From: Armillaria gallica
Taxonomy: Eukaryota; Basidiomycota; Agaricomycetes; Agaricales; Physalacriaceae
Assembly: GCA_037576215.1 (NCBI GenBank)
Contig: JBANDB010000014.1
Location: forward strand, 1,488,001-1,552,000
Direction of reading: 5' to 3'
DNA length: 64,000 bases
Shown: positions 1-12,364 of the stretch, piece by piece
Layout: every line of letters begins with the position of its first letter
Position numbering within the stretch: position 1 is the first letter of the stretch
Program-made: the position numbers and the translations under genes
The notes under the pieces: model-generated
What the model was told of the DNA's origin: nothing
The model's database searches: none
What the model saw: only the letters and a program-made list of their open reading frames with translations

Positions 1-1053
1 TGCGTCGACTTGTGCGAGAGAGCTGGATGCGAGCGTTGATTTGGTTTGCCCAAACCAGACCCAAACTAGCTTCTTTCCTGTCCTCCCCGGGTATGCTGTC
101 ACCACGGCCGAACCAGCGAGATTCGTCACTGTACGAAACGCTATTGTCGTTGGCCTCCACTGGTTCTCGGTCAAATGCATCCACGACCTCGTTGAGAACG
201 AGAACTGCGATCTTGTATTTGCTCGAAAGGATATGCAGCAAGGAGGATACTTCAGCGATATCCCTCGAGCGCTGGACCAGCGTCTTTGTGGTAGTTTTGT
301 CTGTGGTATGGAACAGTTCACCGAGGGCATCGATGACCAGGAGTTTAACGGGTTTGCTTGCGGGGTCGGCGAGCTTTGAATCGACGAACTGGGGGAGTAT
401 TCCGGATAGGACGTGGATTAACACGGGTATCGTAGGGCAGGACATGGTGTGAACGTCGTGGAGTCCACACAGTGAAGGAGACAGTAACGGGTGGGCGTCC
501 AGTATGTTGAGCAGGCGCGCCGTTGGAAGCACCGAGGACGTTGTTAGGTAGCAAGTCGAGCCAAGAAGTCCCCCAAGCCTCGGCGGTATCTGCACCAGCA
601 GTGACAACTGCAAAGCCAGCTGCGTTTTTCCAGCCGCACTGAGGAAAAGTAAGAATTGTGTACTGGATGAAACAAGTGCAAAGTCAGACCTTTCACCAAC
701 GACCTCCCATAGCATATCTGTTCGTATTCCGCCGCCAAGGGCATGGTCGAGATGCTCGTCTCCTGTTGTAATCTTCTCCTCGCTTTCATGCGCAAGTTCC
801 TGGAGTGTTTGTATTCCACATAGGTCATCCTGAAACAGAATCTCGACAATCCTCTTGGCCTCCAAGGGCGAAATGCGGCATCTGCGAGCCAATTCTTCAG
901 GCGGAGCTAAAAGTACATCGTCGGGAGTCAGATAATTCCCTGCTCGGGCCGTTAGCAGCATCCTCGCGACTTCCTAGTTTATATACCTTTCTTAAGAGCA
1001 ATCCGTTGTACATCAAGAAGCTTGTCAAAGGGAGAAATGTTGGTGGTGCTCAT
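1..1053 (-). CDS. Rad51 paralogue, Rad57/XRCC3-like (3' end outside window)
   Basis: RecA/Rad51-family ATPase that would assist Rad51 filament assembly in homologous recombination in the nucleus. The start ATG (cat at 1051-1053) opens a short first exon, followed by an intron and a helix-hairpin-like segment ending in EAKRIVEIL. Next come ITTGDEHLDHALGGG, Walker A SAAGKTQLALQLS (about 605-655) and Walker B KPVKLLVIDAL, then a stretch ending VLVLNEVVDAF and GLVWANQINARI, all in the order seen in XRCC3/Rad57. SAAGKTQLALQL is closest to the XRCC3 form I know. The frame is still open at base 1, so the C-terminus is missing. Rad57 versus XRCC3 naming cannot be settled by eye. Confidence 0.8.
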
Positions 1054-1159
1054 GAAGGAAACACGTTGTTTGCACACAAGGCAACCAGAAAACAATGACG
1101 CATAATTTATGAAATCCTCCATAACAAACATATGTACGTAAACACAGATCGCTCTCCTC

Positions 1160-4100
1160 TCATCGTTGCCGTGAAGCTATAGAAGTGTCCGAGTTCGTCC
1201 GCCCTAGGAACCCACCCACAACACTGGAAACAGTTTCCGTGATCTGACGCTGCTGAACCTGGGAGTGCTTTACGTAGAACAGACGGACACTCGTCGAGTT
1301 CCACACTCCCAGAGGAGTCATGCCTCGAACGTAGATTTCCCCCCAAATTAAAGAAGTCAGCCATACGATGGAAGCGTCCGACCACTGTTCGTGTAATAAG
1401 CGACACTGGGACTACAAGCAGAAAGGAAAACCAACGGACCAGGAATTTCCGAGGTGTTAAGGGAGGAATGGGAGGTAATACGTCTTTTAGAGTTACTGAC
1501 CCTAGGAAGTCTAATACTGCAGACGTCGAATTGGCTTTTTGCCGTGATGCTTGAAGTTCTTGCACTTTTGGTAAGAGCTCAGATATTACTAGCATTACAG
1601 GGTCTAAGGGTAAGCTGAATGGAAGGTGCGTTAGTACCAATGTCCAAATAATGAATGAACCAATATACCCTTCCTGCCAAGACGACACCTATAAAACACA
1701 ACAGTCAGAGATATTTATCGATTGGTGCAAGAAACACAAACCCAATCATGAGTGGGTATGAAGCCGTTCCTCCCAATACCAGAAGCCGCAACCCGCTCAA
1801 GGCTGATACTCGTATCGGATGACAGGGATCGCCTCTCCTTCATTTTACCTCGAGCCTTCTCAGACACCGACGGCGCAGGATCCGCTGTTGGTATAGACTC
1901 AGCTGTCGGCGACATCGGTGGTACAACCACCGAGGTCTCTGCATCGTGATCGGGGGAAGTAGCGATTTCCTCCAGTTGGTCCTGAGACTCGCTCGAAAGA
2001 AGCCACGCCTTTTCAGTACGCGATTCAGGCCCTTCCGCGGAGTCTCTAGGGTTTCTTGTAGGAGTCTTACGATTCTGTTCCTCCTTCGCTAGCTGGACAC
2101 GCCTGATTTCCCGTAATCCCCGGGAAAGGGTAAACGTTCCCAGATCCTCAAACGTCTTATGGGATGAAATGATGCCATATATCAGATTAGGATTCTCCGC
2201 CAGATGGTGAAGGATGACATAATTGAATACTTCCAACCTGCGGAAGAGTTAACGACAGCGTGTATGCTTCGAGTGGAGCGCTTACATGAAGAACAAAAGT
2301 CTGGGATGGCCTTCATCTGCCAAAAGGAAGAGGGGGTTCGAGAAGGACGTGAACAGCTGGATCAATCTAGCGCTAGATGTCACGCTCAAGTTCTTGAAAT
2401 AGGGCGCCAAATTTGACAGGGTAATGATGAGGGCGGGATACAGCGAATTAAGAGATCCGGAAGTGGTTGCCACCACAGAATAAATAGCCTTTGATACATT
2501 GTGAGAATGATACGACGAAAGAGGTTACAAACGTACATTGATCATGAAATCAGCAGCAGTTCCTGGCACGTTCCATTTTGCAGGAACTTGTATTCTGATG
2601 GGTGATGCAAGTCTGTTTCCAAACGCAGGTTCTGCTGAAAGTGTTTGAATGATGTAGGAAAGTGTTCTACAGAGGCCGTGTTGCTCTATCACGTTTTATG
2701 AGTTTACTCGAACGATGACGACGAAGGGAACGTACGAGGCTTATCCTTAATTTCTAAATTGTAACACAGAAGATGGGCAATCAAATCTGTGGCCTTATCC
2801 GTGTCCAGGACAAAAGCACGGAATTTCTGTATGTGTTGATCAGTCTGTATTGGGCGTTGATTGTTAAGAAACGCCAACTTTGTTGAGTTCAATCATCTTC
2901 CATAGAAATAATACTGATGCAACGTCAGCATCCAGGGTGATATCAAAAGATGAAACTCACCAATTTCTGCGATGTATGGTATAGATTTCCTTGCTCCGGG
3001 GAGTAGATTGTTCACACTAGCCAACTGTTGATTCATGATACCGAGTATGCCGTCCAAAATAAAGGCGAAATCCTGCGTGCGATGCTGAACCCCAAAAATG
3101 AGTGCCGTGCCTCCAACACGAAATGAATACTTACGAGTTTCATAAGGAAATACCGGAAAGAGTTGGTCTTCGCGGTAGGAACAGATGTCTGGTTTTCGGA
3201 GGTTCCGGTGATAATATCTCTTGCCTCGCCGCTCTGAAAGTCAAGAATAGCTATCAAAACTTGGAGACACATCCCGACAAGAGTTGATCTGGGGTCTTCG
3301 CCCTTGAAGACGAGATGATTGTACGGTAGCCGTCCAGTCATGCTGATACTAGCCGAGTTCATGGCTGTGTTGAGGAGCGAGCACAGAATGGTGAGAACGT
3401 CGCGTCGGGGTGTTTTCTGAACGAGGTGAAGGGTGTATAAGGAAGGCTTCGAGAAGAGCGATGATGACGGGACATATATCTGTCTAGAGAGGAGTACGAG
3501 GAGGAGGCGCAGGACCTCTGTCTTGTTACTGTCATACTGGCTGCTGACGCCTGGGTCCGTCGTTGACCCAACGCCTTTTTCCCTTGGCGTGGTTCAGTGA
3601 GAGAGCAACGATAAGGGAAAGGATACCACACACCAAATGACATAGTTTATCTTGTGGTGGTCGACTTGAATCTTGGTGGGTAGCGTGAATCCGCAACAGA
3701 ACAAGAGATCTATGATGCAGCTGAACAGCTTCTCCCCCAACGAGGGCATCGTTTTTGTCTGTTTCGGCGGGGAGCTCCTCGCTTCGTCCTCGCTGTCGTC
3801 CTCGTCCTCAATCACAAACTGCGGTGTCCCCTCGTCCAGGTCCTGGTCAACTTGTTGCCTCTTCCAGAGCACCTCGAGCTCAAACACACTCGCCTCGCCC
3901 TCTACTTCAAAGACTACAGGTAAGACGCGCTGTAGCACGCGGAGGCAATTGAGCACCTCCTTTGTTGTGTTTCTGTCTGTGGAGCCAGCGGCCTTGATGA
4001 ACGAGGATGCGAGGGCGGTGACGGATGCATTGGAAGGGGAGGGGAATGTGTGGTCGGAGACGAGGTTGAAGAGTCGGGCGGTGATGACACGAATGAGGGT

Positions 4101-4485
4101 CGCGATGTTCTCCGGCGCATCGAGGAGGGCGCGACGGACTAAGTGGGTGGTGAGCTATGAAATTTCAGGATAGATAGCATTCCGTACTGTCATTGGGTGT
4201 GATAAGCGAGAAGACCTCTGATGCCGAGTCGAACAGGCTGACATACTGCAATACTTGAGCAGAGTTCAGTTCCGAGAGCTGGGGTACCCACCTGGTCCCA
4301 GTAGCTATCGCTTTCCGGTATATTCTAAGCAAGATCAACTCGAGTAATGGTAGCTACTGGAAGATACGTACCCGGACTGTCGCCAATTTGGAGAGACCGG
4401 CTGGCTGGCTACGGAATGCAAGCTTTTTCTCATCGGGAAGCAGGCCAAATGGGGAGGCAAGCTTTTGGGGTATACTGGAAAACAT
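1160..4485 (-). CDS. HID1: HID1 (dymeclin-family) Golgi/trans-Golgi trafficking protein
   Basis: Homologue of HID1 (fission yeast Ftp105), a peripheral Golgi protein of the dymeclin superfamily. The many-exon model starts MFSSIPQKLASPFGL and shows family landmarks in order: DSYWDQYVSLFDSASEVF, then NCLRVLQRVLPVVFE, LFSCIIDLLFCCGF, NKTEVLRLLLVLLS, a YNHLVF block, YPALIITLSNLAPYFKNLS and EVFNYVILHHLAENPNLIYG. The C-terminal exon reads WSDASIVWLTSLIWGEIYV and ends TSIASRQR. An intron of about 49 nt joins PND to IRRALLDAPENIATL, which restores the family spacing. A Ser/acidic linker (1750-2050) precedes the C-terminal helices. Length is roughly 850-900 residues, normal for the family. Confidence 0.88.
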
Positions 4486-4845
4486 TTCGACCGCAGCGGA
4501 GAACGTGGAGGCAGGTCGAGGAATTGGAATTTAGCACAGCCACTCGCTGATCATTTCAATTGAACGAAATGCGGTAACAGCATTTGCCGTGTGAGTACAA
4601 GTTCATTTGTGGCTTAAGAACCGACGCCCTGGATTCGCGAAACAGCCTCATGTCTAAGAACACGTCCTCGGGCCTGATGGTGTGAATTAGCAATGTTATG
4701 ATTCATAATACGAGGGCACTGGTGTGAAAAACTGTTTAAATACGGTCAAAGAAAGATGATGAGAATGACATTGTGCGACGCCAAAAATAAATGGAAAAAT
4801 CCATGGTATCAAGTACGGTATCGTCCTACATTCTATTAAAATATT
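4486..4845. other. Intergenic stretch between HID1 start and cupredoxin gene end
   Basis: No open frame with recognisable content. It must hold the HID1 promoter (right side) and the 3' end of the cupredoxin gene. Nothing else is seen. Confidence 0.5.
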
Positions 4846-5734
4846 ACGACTACCATCACAGCACCCAACATTGCAAGAGGAACACTAGCAATAAGTCTCA
4901 GGGCTGAGGACGACGAGCCTGAGCCCGACGAAGAGCTTGCGGAGGCGGACATGGTAGCAGGTGCAGCAGTGGCGACACCGTTCACACCACCCGTGACTGC
5001 TCCATTGTCCGTTTCCTATGGCAATGGTCAGGGCGAGCAGGGCCAAAAGGATGGGGTGAGTACCTGAGCTTCATTGCTACCGATTTTCATAGCAGCCGCT
5101 TGGAAGCTGTCAAACGTGTTGCCAGTCGATGGGGCGTTGACTGAGCCAACCATTCCCATGCCACAATGGTCTACCTACGCGGGTGTCAGCTTGATGCTCG
5201 CGTTGGAGAAAGGAAAGACAAACCTGCTTGCAATGGAACCAGATAGCTGCAATGGCGGTGAGAGAGGGACCATGTATACGACAGGGAACATACGTTTTGT
5301 ATCATCAGTGATGTTGACAGAAAACTGAGTTCCTGCAGTGAGGCCAGAGTCGAACCCACTAGGGGCCGAGCCATTGGCGGCCAGGAAGGTGCAGGGAGCA
5401 GCAAACGAGGACTGGGTGACAGAGTGAGTGAGGCCGTTGCTGTAACACGGTCAGACGACGGCAAAAAAAAAAAAAGGTTCAGAACTGACTTTGGGAAGTA
5501 GAAGGTGACAAGGGTTCCATTGGGAGCGGAGACATTGGCGGGGTGGAAGACAAAGCCGTTATTGAAGGCGACGTCGATGTTGACGTGACCGGGCGTGTCT
5601 GCTGGAGCTGAAGGAACAGAGGCAGCAGCAGCAGAGGTGGTGGTAGCAGCAGCAGTTGTGCCTGCAGGACCGCCGCCGTAGATCTGAGCAGAGACAAGAG
5701 AGCTGAGCAAGAGGGTAGAAATGAGGCAGAACAT
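4846..5734 (-). CDS. Secreted serine-rich cupredoxin-like protein, probably GPI-anchored
   Basis: Small extracellular blue-copper-like domain protein. The ATG at 5734 starts MFCLISTLLLSSLVSAQ, a clear signal peptide. A Thr/Ala/Ser-rich linker is followed by a cupredoxin fold with NGFVFHPANVSAPNGT, THSVTQSSF (His ligand), and after two introns IWFHCKQVDHCGMGM, supplying the Cys, His and Met positions of a type 1 copper site. A Ser/Gly tract then leads into a hydrophobic tail ending VLGAVMVVVIF with no residues after it, typical of a GPI signal. One intron carries a run of about 13 A (near 5464). Function is inferred only; such proteins are common in fungal secretomes. Confidence 0.82.
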
Positions 5735-5953
5735 TTGGACTTGGCGTATTCCACGGTGGGTGCCAGTTTTAAGTGATCCATGAGAGAATTGCACAGCCAA
5801 GCGTGGAAATTCGTTCTACTTTTTAGTGCAAGCTGTTCCGAGGGGCCCAGTGTGGGGACATCTGTGTGTCCATTTCAGCCCTTAAGAGGGACTCAACCTT
5901 CTTGGTCTAAAATTAGCGTGCACTTTTATTTCCGAAAGCGGGAGTAACTTGAC

Positions 5954-6703
5954 ATGCATCGTCGAGGAGGAGGAATCGCGGCACTGCAGCGTCAAGAACA
6001 GAACCAACGCTCGTTCGTCGCCCTTTCCCACGCCCTTTCACAATCTCAGGTAGATCACCTCCATGCCCAGCTCACCCATTTCCGCACCGCCCTTGCCCAC
6101 TTCGCCGCCACTCACCGACATAACATCCGTCGGGATCCCGCCTTTCGCCATGCCTTCCAGCAGATGTGTTCATCTATCGGCGTCGACCCCCTCGCAGGCC
6201 CACGAAAGGGAGGCTGGTGGGCAGAGATGCTCGGTATGGCAGACTGGCAGCATGAGTTAGGCGTCCAGATTGTCGACGTCTGCGTCACCACCCGCGACCG
6301 CAACGGCGGTCTCATCGACATCGCAGAGCTCATTAGGCTCGTCACAAAGCTCAGGGGGCTCGCAGGCGGCGCCATCGACGAAGACGATGTCGTCCGGAGC
6401 ATCAAGTCCCTCCAGCCACTCGGGGCAGGCTATCACGTCGTGGACATTGCAGGCCGCAAGATGATCCGCAGCGTCGTCAACGAGCTCGACGACGATCAGA
6501 CCGTCATCCTTGCCATCGCCACCGAACTCGGAGGAAGGATCGTCCCAGATATTCTCGTAGAGCGCAAGTCATGGTCCCGGGAGCGGGCCGCTGCAGCCCT
6601 AGAGAATATGCTCACCAGAGACGGTCTCTGCTGGATCGACGAACAGGACGAGCAGTGCGGCAGAGCCTACTGGGTTCCCTCTGCAATCAAGTGGGACGAA
6701 TAA
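5954..6703 (+). CDS. SNF8: ESCRT-II subunit SNF8/VPS22
   Basis: Intronless 249-codon gene for the Vps22 subunit of ESCRT-II, which sorts ubiquitinated cargo into multivesicular endosomes. It begins MHRRGGGIAALQRQ, the hallmark N-terminus of SNF8, has the early helical hairpin, then DPLAGPRKGGWWAEMLG and the tandem winged-helix region containing GGLIDIAELIRLV and GAGYHVVDIAGRKMI. Length matches the family (human 258). It is one of very few genes here without introns. It shares a 219 bp intergenic region with the divergent cupredoxin gene, and its stop lies 8 bp from the stop of the convergent POLD2 gene. Confidence 0.93.
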   Translation: MHRRGGGIAALQRQEQNQRSFVALSHALSQSQVDHLHAQLTHFRTALAHFAATHRHNIRRDPAFRHAFQQMCSSIGVDPLAGPRKGGWWAEMLGMADWQHELGVQIVDVCVTTRDRNGGLIDIAELIRLVTKLRGLAGGAIDEDDVVRSIKSLQPLGAGYHVVDIAGRKMIRSVVNELDDDQTVILAIATELGGRIVPDILVERKSWSRERAAAALENMLTRDGLCWIDEQDEQCGRAYWVPSAIKWDE

Positions 6704-6711
6704 TCTACATA

Positions 6712-8338
6712 TTACATTCCATTTGTCCCAAATTTCACCGTCTTCACTTCCAGACTCTGTACATTCACCAGCACCACCGTTCCCGTTCTCGCAAACTCGG
6801 GAACAAGCACCAATCGACACCGTCTTCCTTCCTCTCTCACCAGCTTCGTCCCAAACTTTTTCTGCCCCCCTACGATATACAAATCCGGCGTTTCTCGAAT
6901 AATAAATGGGTCTACCCCAAAGTACGGATGACACCACAGCGTATCGGGGGCTGTAGGCGCCATGTGTCTCCAACTCAATGTCGACGCTAGAATAGATAGC
7001 CTTGTGCTCGGTGGGCAAGCCAGGTACTTGAACATGTCGTTCAACGGTTGTCCCGAGTTCACCAGCATCGTTCGTGTCACCCCCTTGCTACTCCCAATAC
7101 GTATGTACGTTGGATTCGTCTCACACTCGAATGATCGTAGCGACGCCACCGGTCCTAGCATACCCCGTGGGAGTGGCTGTTGAGGTAGGATCGTTCCCGA
7201 CGGATCTGCTTCACCCGGTACCATATGGATGGGCATTACCCGTCCGATATCGTACAAGTGTCCAGCAAGTGTTTGCGTCGGATGGGGTGAAAATGTCGTC
7301 GTATCGTAGTTGTATTTGCCCCGCTGTGTTTCTTTTTTAGAACGGATACTTTTGTACACATGGATATAACACTTGCCGATTTCTTCTCATCCCCTTCGGC
7401 AGTGGGCTCCCCTTTGATGGGAATCACCACCGCCGCCAGAGAATTTCCAGCAATCACAAGTCGAGATATACGCGCCGCTGTTTCCTGGTCTTCGATACCG
7501 CCCTCTTCTCCCGTGAGATACTCTACAAGCATCTGCAGCGACACGTCCGGCGATGAAGGCGAGCCGATACTGAGACCAGACACCACCGCTATCCATTCGT
7601 CGGCACCGTCCAGGTCCATCATATCTTCATCCTCAGATATCTGGGGCGCCAGGCCAGGATAGCAGAGATCCACCACTTCAAATTCCCCGTTCGGCGTCTC
7701 CACCCCAAGCGCACTGACAACAACACCAGTGACCAGCCCCGCTGTTTTGACGCGGTCCCCGACCAGCATTATCCGTCCAGACTCGTCCTCGAGCAGGATG
7801 CTGTCTTCCGGCGAGTAGTACTTGGGGGGCGGCGGGGGCGGGGGTATGGAATGCTAAAATGACGATTAGTAACTGTGCCACCAAGGAGACCCATGGCTTA
7901 CATCCCGGGCAATGTCCTCCAAGACGTTTGGCTTCAGTGGCATGTCCATGTACACCGTACCCACAATGTAGCACAGTTGCGATTTGACGACCTCGAGCAC
8001 GCGTCGGACGAGTCGGGGCTTTCCTGCGACACCATTAGAGCGAGTCGCGAATACAGTCGCAAAATACGCACCGTTGACATTGGCCCATCGTTTCAGCGCC
8101 CTCTCCTCTATGGGCTTTCGCAGTTCGCTCAGTCGGGTAAAATAGATGTTCGAGTATTGGTGCTTGTAGGACTTGTCTCTGTCACTAGTAATTCGGAATG
8201 AGGGCGTCGCGTCGGTGGCGTCGAGGACGGAGGTCGTGCTCCTGTGCGGCGTCGTAGGGACAGGTCTGGAGGTCGTCAGCTGGAATCGCAGCTTCATCGT
8301 GGATGAACTTACAGCTCGTCGATTTTAACTTTGCCCAT
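6712..8338 (-). CDS. POLD2: DNA polymerase delta small (B) subunit
   Basis: Regulatory B-subunit of replicative polymerase delta (Pol31/Cdc1/POLD2). I place the start at 8338 (MGKVKIDEL), followed by a 47 nt intron with a perfect GTAAGT donor that removes an in-frame internal ATG at 8297. Seen: YFTRLSELRKPIEERA (family YxxRLxxLRP), an OB-fold part with ILLEDESGRIMLVG, GVVVSALGVETPNGEFEV, then the inactive calcineurin-like domain with MVPGEADPSGTILPQQPLP, SWRHMAPTAPDTLWCHPYF and ETPDLYIVGGQKKFGTKLV. The exon junction near 7310-7360 lacks an ideal donor (a GTTATA site fits the frame). Convergent and nearly abutting with SNF8. Confidence 0.93.
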
Positions 8339-8588
8339 GTTGCGAGGTGATGGTAGGTGTCAAGACGCGACGCGATGTTTGTCGTCGCTTGCTTCCGGCC
8401 CGAACTCCGCACATAACTGAAAAGATTTTAACGCTACTTAGAGCTTAGACTGCCATGATTTTGTCGACGGTCTTTTACATGAATAAGTGCGTAGAATATC
8501 CCGCGCGTTTAAATCAATCGGGTCACATTGAATTGCTTCTTCATATCGTACACATTTCAACTATCAAATCCTTCGTTCTGCTGTATCC

Positions 8589-11026
8589 TTAGCAAGGCTT
8601 CGCATAGGTGCCATTCGATTCGCTTCCAGTTCCCTCGTCCAAGGTTCCACGTTTTTGTTCCGTGTTACCAAATGCGTACTCCAAAGCGCTGAGAGCATGC
8701 GCCGGACTGTCCTTCTCCATAAGACTTTCAGTGATTTCAATCTGACCCATTCAAGTATCAGCATAGTCCAACAAATGAGGCGGGCGTTGGTGCTTACGAG
8801 GTCAGTCACAAGATTCTCAACAAGCTTCAAGGAATTTAAGGCTCTGAATATCACATAAACAGATAGTCACGTACCGTAGCAGTCATGCTATCGCGAACGA
8901 CCACACGGAGAATTTGGACATTCTGCAAGTTGGGAGCGAGTTCATAGTTCGGAACAATCCTAATGCAACGTGAGAATACGTAAGGATTATCACAGTTTAA
9001 GACCTACCATCCTTTCGCACGCAAAAGAGTTTGAATCCAGCGCTGTTGGATCTCGGGGTACCGTTCTTGGAACTCATCCGTGAAGCGGAATGACACTACA
9101 GGAAGTCCTGGCATGTAATTCTATTCAAGTATCAGGAGCGTATACCATCCAAATTGGGAAATAAACATACCTCTACGTTACTATCGACACCAATAGCATG
9201 CTTCACGGAGCTCTGCACGTTAGGAGCCGGCCTGTGGATATCACTAAGGACAGTATAGTACCCGCTATTCTCCAACGCTCGACTGAGAAGCCGAGCATTC
9301 GCCAGGTCGTTCAAGGCGATGGTCCTGTAGCCCTCAAATCCGAGATGAACGAAATTGAAGTATTGCGCAATGACATGTGCCGCCGGGCGAGAGAAGTTGA
9401 GGGAGAAGGAGTATTCAACCGACCCCAGGTAGTGAAGTTCGAAGATGAGCTCTTTAGGAAGATGGGCTTTGTCTCGCCATACAACGAACCCCACTCCGCA
9501 GTAGACACGACCAAACTTGTGACCTCTGTTATGAATAGTGAGTAACTTAGATTCACTTGACGTAGCAACGTAAACACATACGAAGTGTTTATAGACACAA
9601 CTCGAGGAATCTTGAAGTCCCACACTAGCTGCGGCTGTGAGCAGTATGAGTAAGGGGGTGGAGGCTAGAAATAGCTGACTTACCGTAGCAAATGGTGCAA
9701 CGAAACCACCCGAGGCTCCATCAACTGCGGGCTGTGTTATTTATGAATTCATTTGTGCTATTTTGGTCACGACGTACCATGAATAGGAACTGAATTCCCA
9801 GTCTCAGCTTCGTATTTGTCAAGAAGATCTGCCATTTCTTTGACGGGCTCGTAGTGCCCGGTATATGTGCCTATAAACTGGTCAAGAGAACAGTTATAGC
9901 ATTATAATCATGATCTTACTTCCGAGAATAACGTAAACCCCAATAGTATTCTCGTCGACGTATTGCATTGCAGCCTTCGGATCAAGTCTGTATTTGCTCT
10001 CGACAGAGACAGGGACAAGGCGACATTCGACTTCAAAGTAACGAGCGAATTTTTCAAGCGCGACTTGTGCGTTAGCCCCCATGACGATGTTAGGACTGCC
10101 AGATCGATCAATGAGCGCGATTCCACTGCGAAAACGACGAGCTTACCCAGGTTCATGGATGCTCTTTCCAGCGGCTTTACGTTTCGCTTGCCAGATGCGC
10201 TTCATAGCTAGACCTCCAAGCTGGATAGCTTCAGAAGAACCTGTTGTCGCAGTCCCAATGGCCTGCTTAGCCGAAGGAGCATGCCATAGGTTAGCGAGAA
10301 TAGAGATGCCTTTGATCAAAGCTGTAATAAACAGATGTGAAGATCTGAGAAGAGGACTGACATCGGGTATGCAAGAGTTCTAAAAATTATGATCAGTGAA
10401 ATCTAAAGATAAAAGGAAGTACGTACGAGTTGCGGGGTACTCATCGCAGTCTTTGCCAACGTTAGAAACTATACATGTACTAGGCTCGGAGCAAACAGAT
10501 ACCTATAAGGTTTTTGTTCATGTTCTCAGTCATGAGCTTGTCGGCAGCAGGAGGCATCCAAGTCGAGACAAAGGATGCCAAGTTCAACACGGGATTTCCA
10601 TCTTGCGGAATGCTTCGTTAGCGCTGGTGACGGCAAGGTAGCAACGAAGTACACGCTACCTAACGCGAGCTCATCATGAACAAGTTGGTAAGTTGAGTCG
10701 GCATCCAGTCCCTGCAACAATCCAAGGGTCAGCGTATATAGCGCAGCACGAGGACTCAAACGTGCCTTGGAAGCAAGATGGTATTTTGGGATGGGATTAG
10801 TTCCATATCGTGCACCGTACGCGTGCTGAACTACATTGGGATCTGTATGCGTTAGAGAATGAGTATGTGTCTTTTTATCCTAGAGATCGATGAGCACGCC
10901 GCGAGACGCAGATCGGTCGACATCGGCATACGTGAGATTCCTGGACGAGGCGATCTGGATTGACGTGCTAGTGAAAGGATGAGCAACAGGTTAGGTGTAG
11001 GCTAGAGCACGGACCTTGGTGAGCAT
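8589..11026 (-). CDS. GAD1: Glutamate decarboxylase (PLP-dependent)
   Basis: Converts L-glutamate to GABA and CO2 in the cytosol (GABA shunt, stress response). The ATG at 11026 gives [16 protein letters not shown], then an exon containing [19 protein letters not shown]. Family blocks follow: [14 protein letters not shown] region, [20 protein letters not shown], the [16 protein letters not shown] stretch, [13 protein letters not shown] and, across an intron, [17 protein letters not shown], with the PLP lysine in SGHK. The C-terminal exon, after a 56 nt intron near 8830, reads [16 protein letters not shown] and stops at 8589. Numerous introns of about 50 nt. Fungal GADs are typically close to 530 residues, consistent with this model. 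Confidence 0.93.
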
Positions 11027-11175
11027 GATGGGGAAAAGGAAAGCAAGATTGGATGCATTTCAGTCACACCTTGGTCTTATATGGGGGCTATTGAACAGAA
11101 ATAGAACACACGTGGAGATGATATATTAATGAGGTCATGCGTATGATGCAAGAATACGGGCAGACGAGGCAACAT

Positions 11176-12364
11176 TCATACAACATTTACATTCTCCTGA
11201 CCTAGATCGCCTCTCTGCCCCGCATCTCCTCGGACTCCACCACTGGTTCCTAGCGCCGTAGCGTCTCCTGGTGCGCCAGTATATGCTGCCTGACCCCAGC
11301 CTCCTTCACGCGTAAAGGGAAGGTCTGCGCCTGTGTGTTCTTGAGGCACATTGTACGAAAAATACGGCTTTGTAGATGACATCGGCTTGCGGAGGAATAG
11401 GGAGGTTGTGCGAGGAAGAAGCATATGGTTGAATCGGAAATCAAACACCGAGGCAAAGGTTTGTCGGAAAGCAACGAGAGCTGTGCAGATACCGATGATC
11501 GCGCCGCCTAGTACGTCGTACCAATTATGATCTATACAAAATGTGAATACCGAGTTTGAATGTGGAATGGAATGATAATATATACATTCATCAATTGTTA
11601 GGGCGCCAGAGATCAGAGTTGCCCCCAAAAGCGGAGCAAAAAGCAATATCATTTTCCAATAGGCGGGATTATGCGCGCTCGTAACCTTGAGTTGGGCATT
11701 CAAATAGAGAGCGAGGTAAAACAACCCTGCCCATCCCGCGGTCGAGTGACCAGAAGGGAATGATTCGAGGGAATCGTCGATTTCGTTCTTGTCTCCAGTA
11801 CACACACTCCGGTCATCCATGAGAGAGGCGAATCCCGTCCCTGATGGGGCAGTATTTTGATCAATGGATGGCTGGCAGACGGCGTAGAAATGGGGTCGAA
11901 GTCCTCCAATAAGCCATTTTACGAAGACCTAGATTGATTGAAGAAAGGCGTCGGAATAGAATAAACGTAAATACCTGAAAGACAGCAGCAGTGATCAGGC
12001 TCTTGAGAACTCCCATGGTAGTAGTGAGGAGATCGTGTAGACTCCGTCGGCGAATCTGAAAGAGGCAGAAGAAGAAGAAGGGGGCAAAGAATGCAATGAG
12101 AGCGGCTGCGTAGATGGGTATGATTTCTTTACGAAGAGGATAGGCGAATTGTGGGTAAACGACTTGACCGTCTTGAAAGTATACAGGGAACGATCTACTG
12201 GGTGCAGGAGCTGCGATATTCTGTGAGTTGATGCACAACTGAAATCCAGAAAACATACATGCTTCATATATTCCAAGACCGAGGGCACCCATGAGGGCCA
12301 TGGTGATGATATCCTCGCCGTGTAGTCTGAGCCATATACCGAGCTGGGCGTTTGAATGATGCAT
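11176..12364 (-). CDS. PAP2-family lipid phosphate phosphatase
   Basis: Integral membrane phosphatase of the DPP1/LPP1 type, acting on phosphatidate or diacylglycerol pyrophosphate. Several hydrophobic helices surround the catalytic motifs: KWLIGGLRPHF (C1), ESFPSGHSTAGW (C2, histidine present) and, across an intron, SGALTIDEYHNWYDV (C3, catalytic His and Asp present). The usual Ser-Arg pair opening C3 is not there (see findings). The C-terminal tail is hydrophilic, Gly-rich and probably cytosolic. The start at 12364 (MHHSNAQLGIWLRLHGEDI) agrees with fungal members that begin shortly before the first helix. Substrate cannot be told from sequence. Confidence 0.88.

Noticed and set aside
7866..8297. 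ATG at 8297 as POLD2 start
   Set aside because: A perfect GTAAGT donor and in-frame join from MGKVKIDEL at 8338 place this ATG inside an intron.
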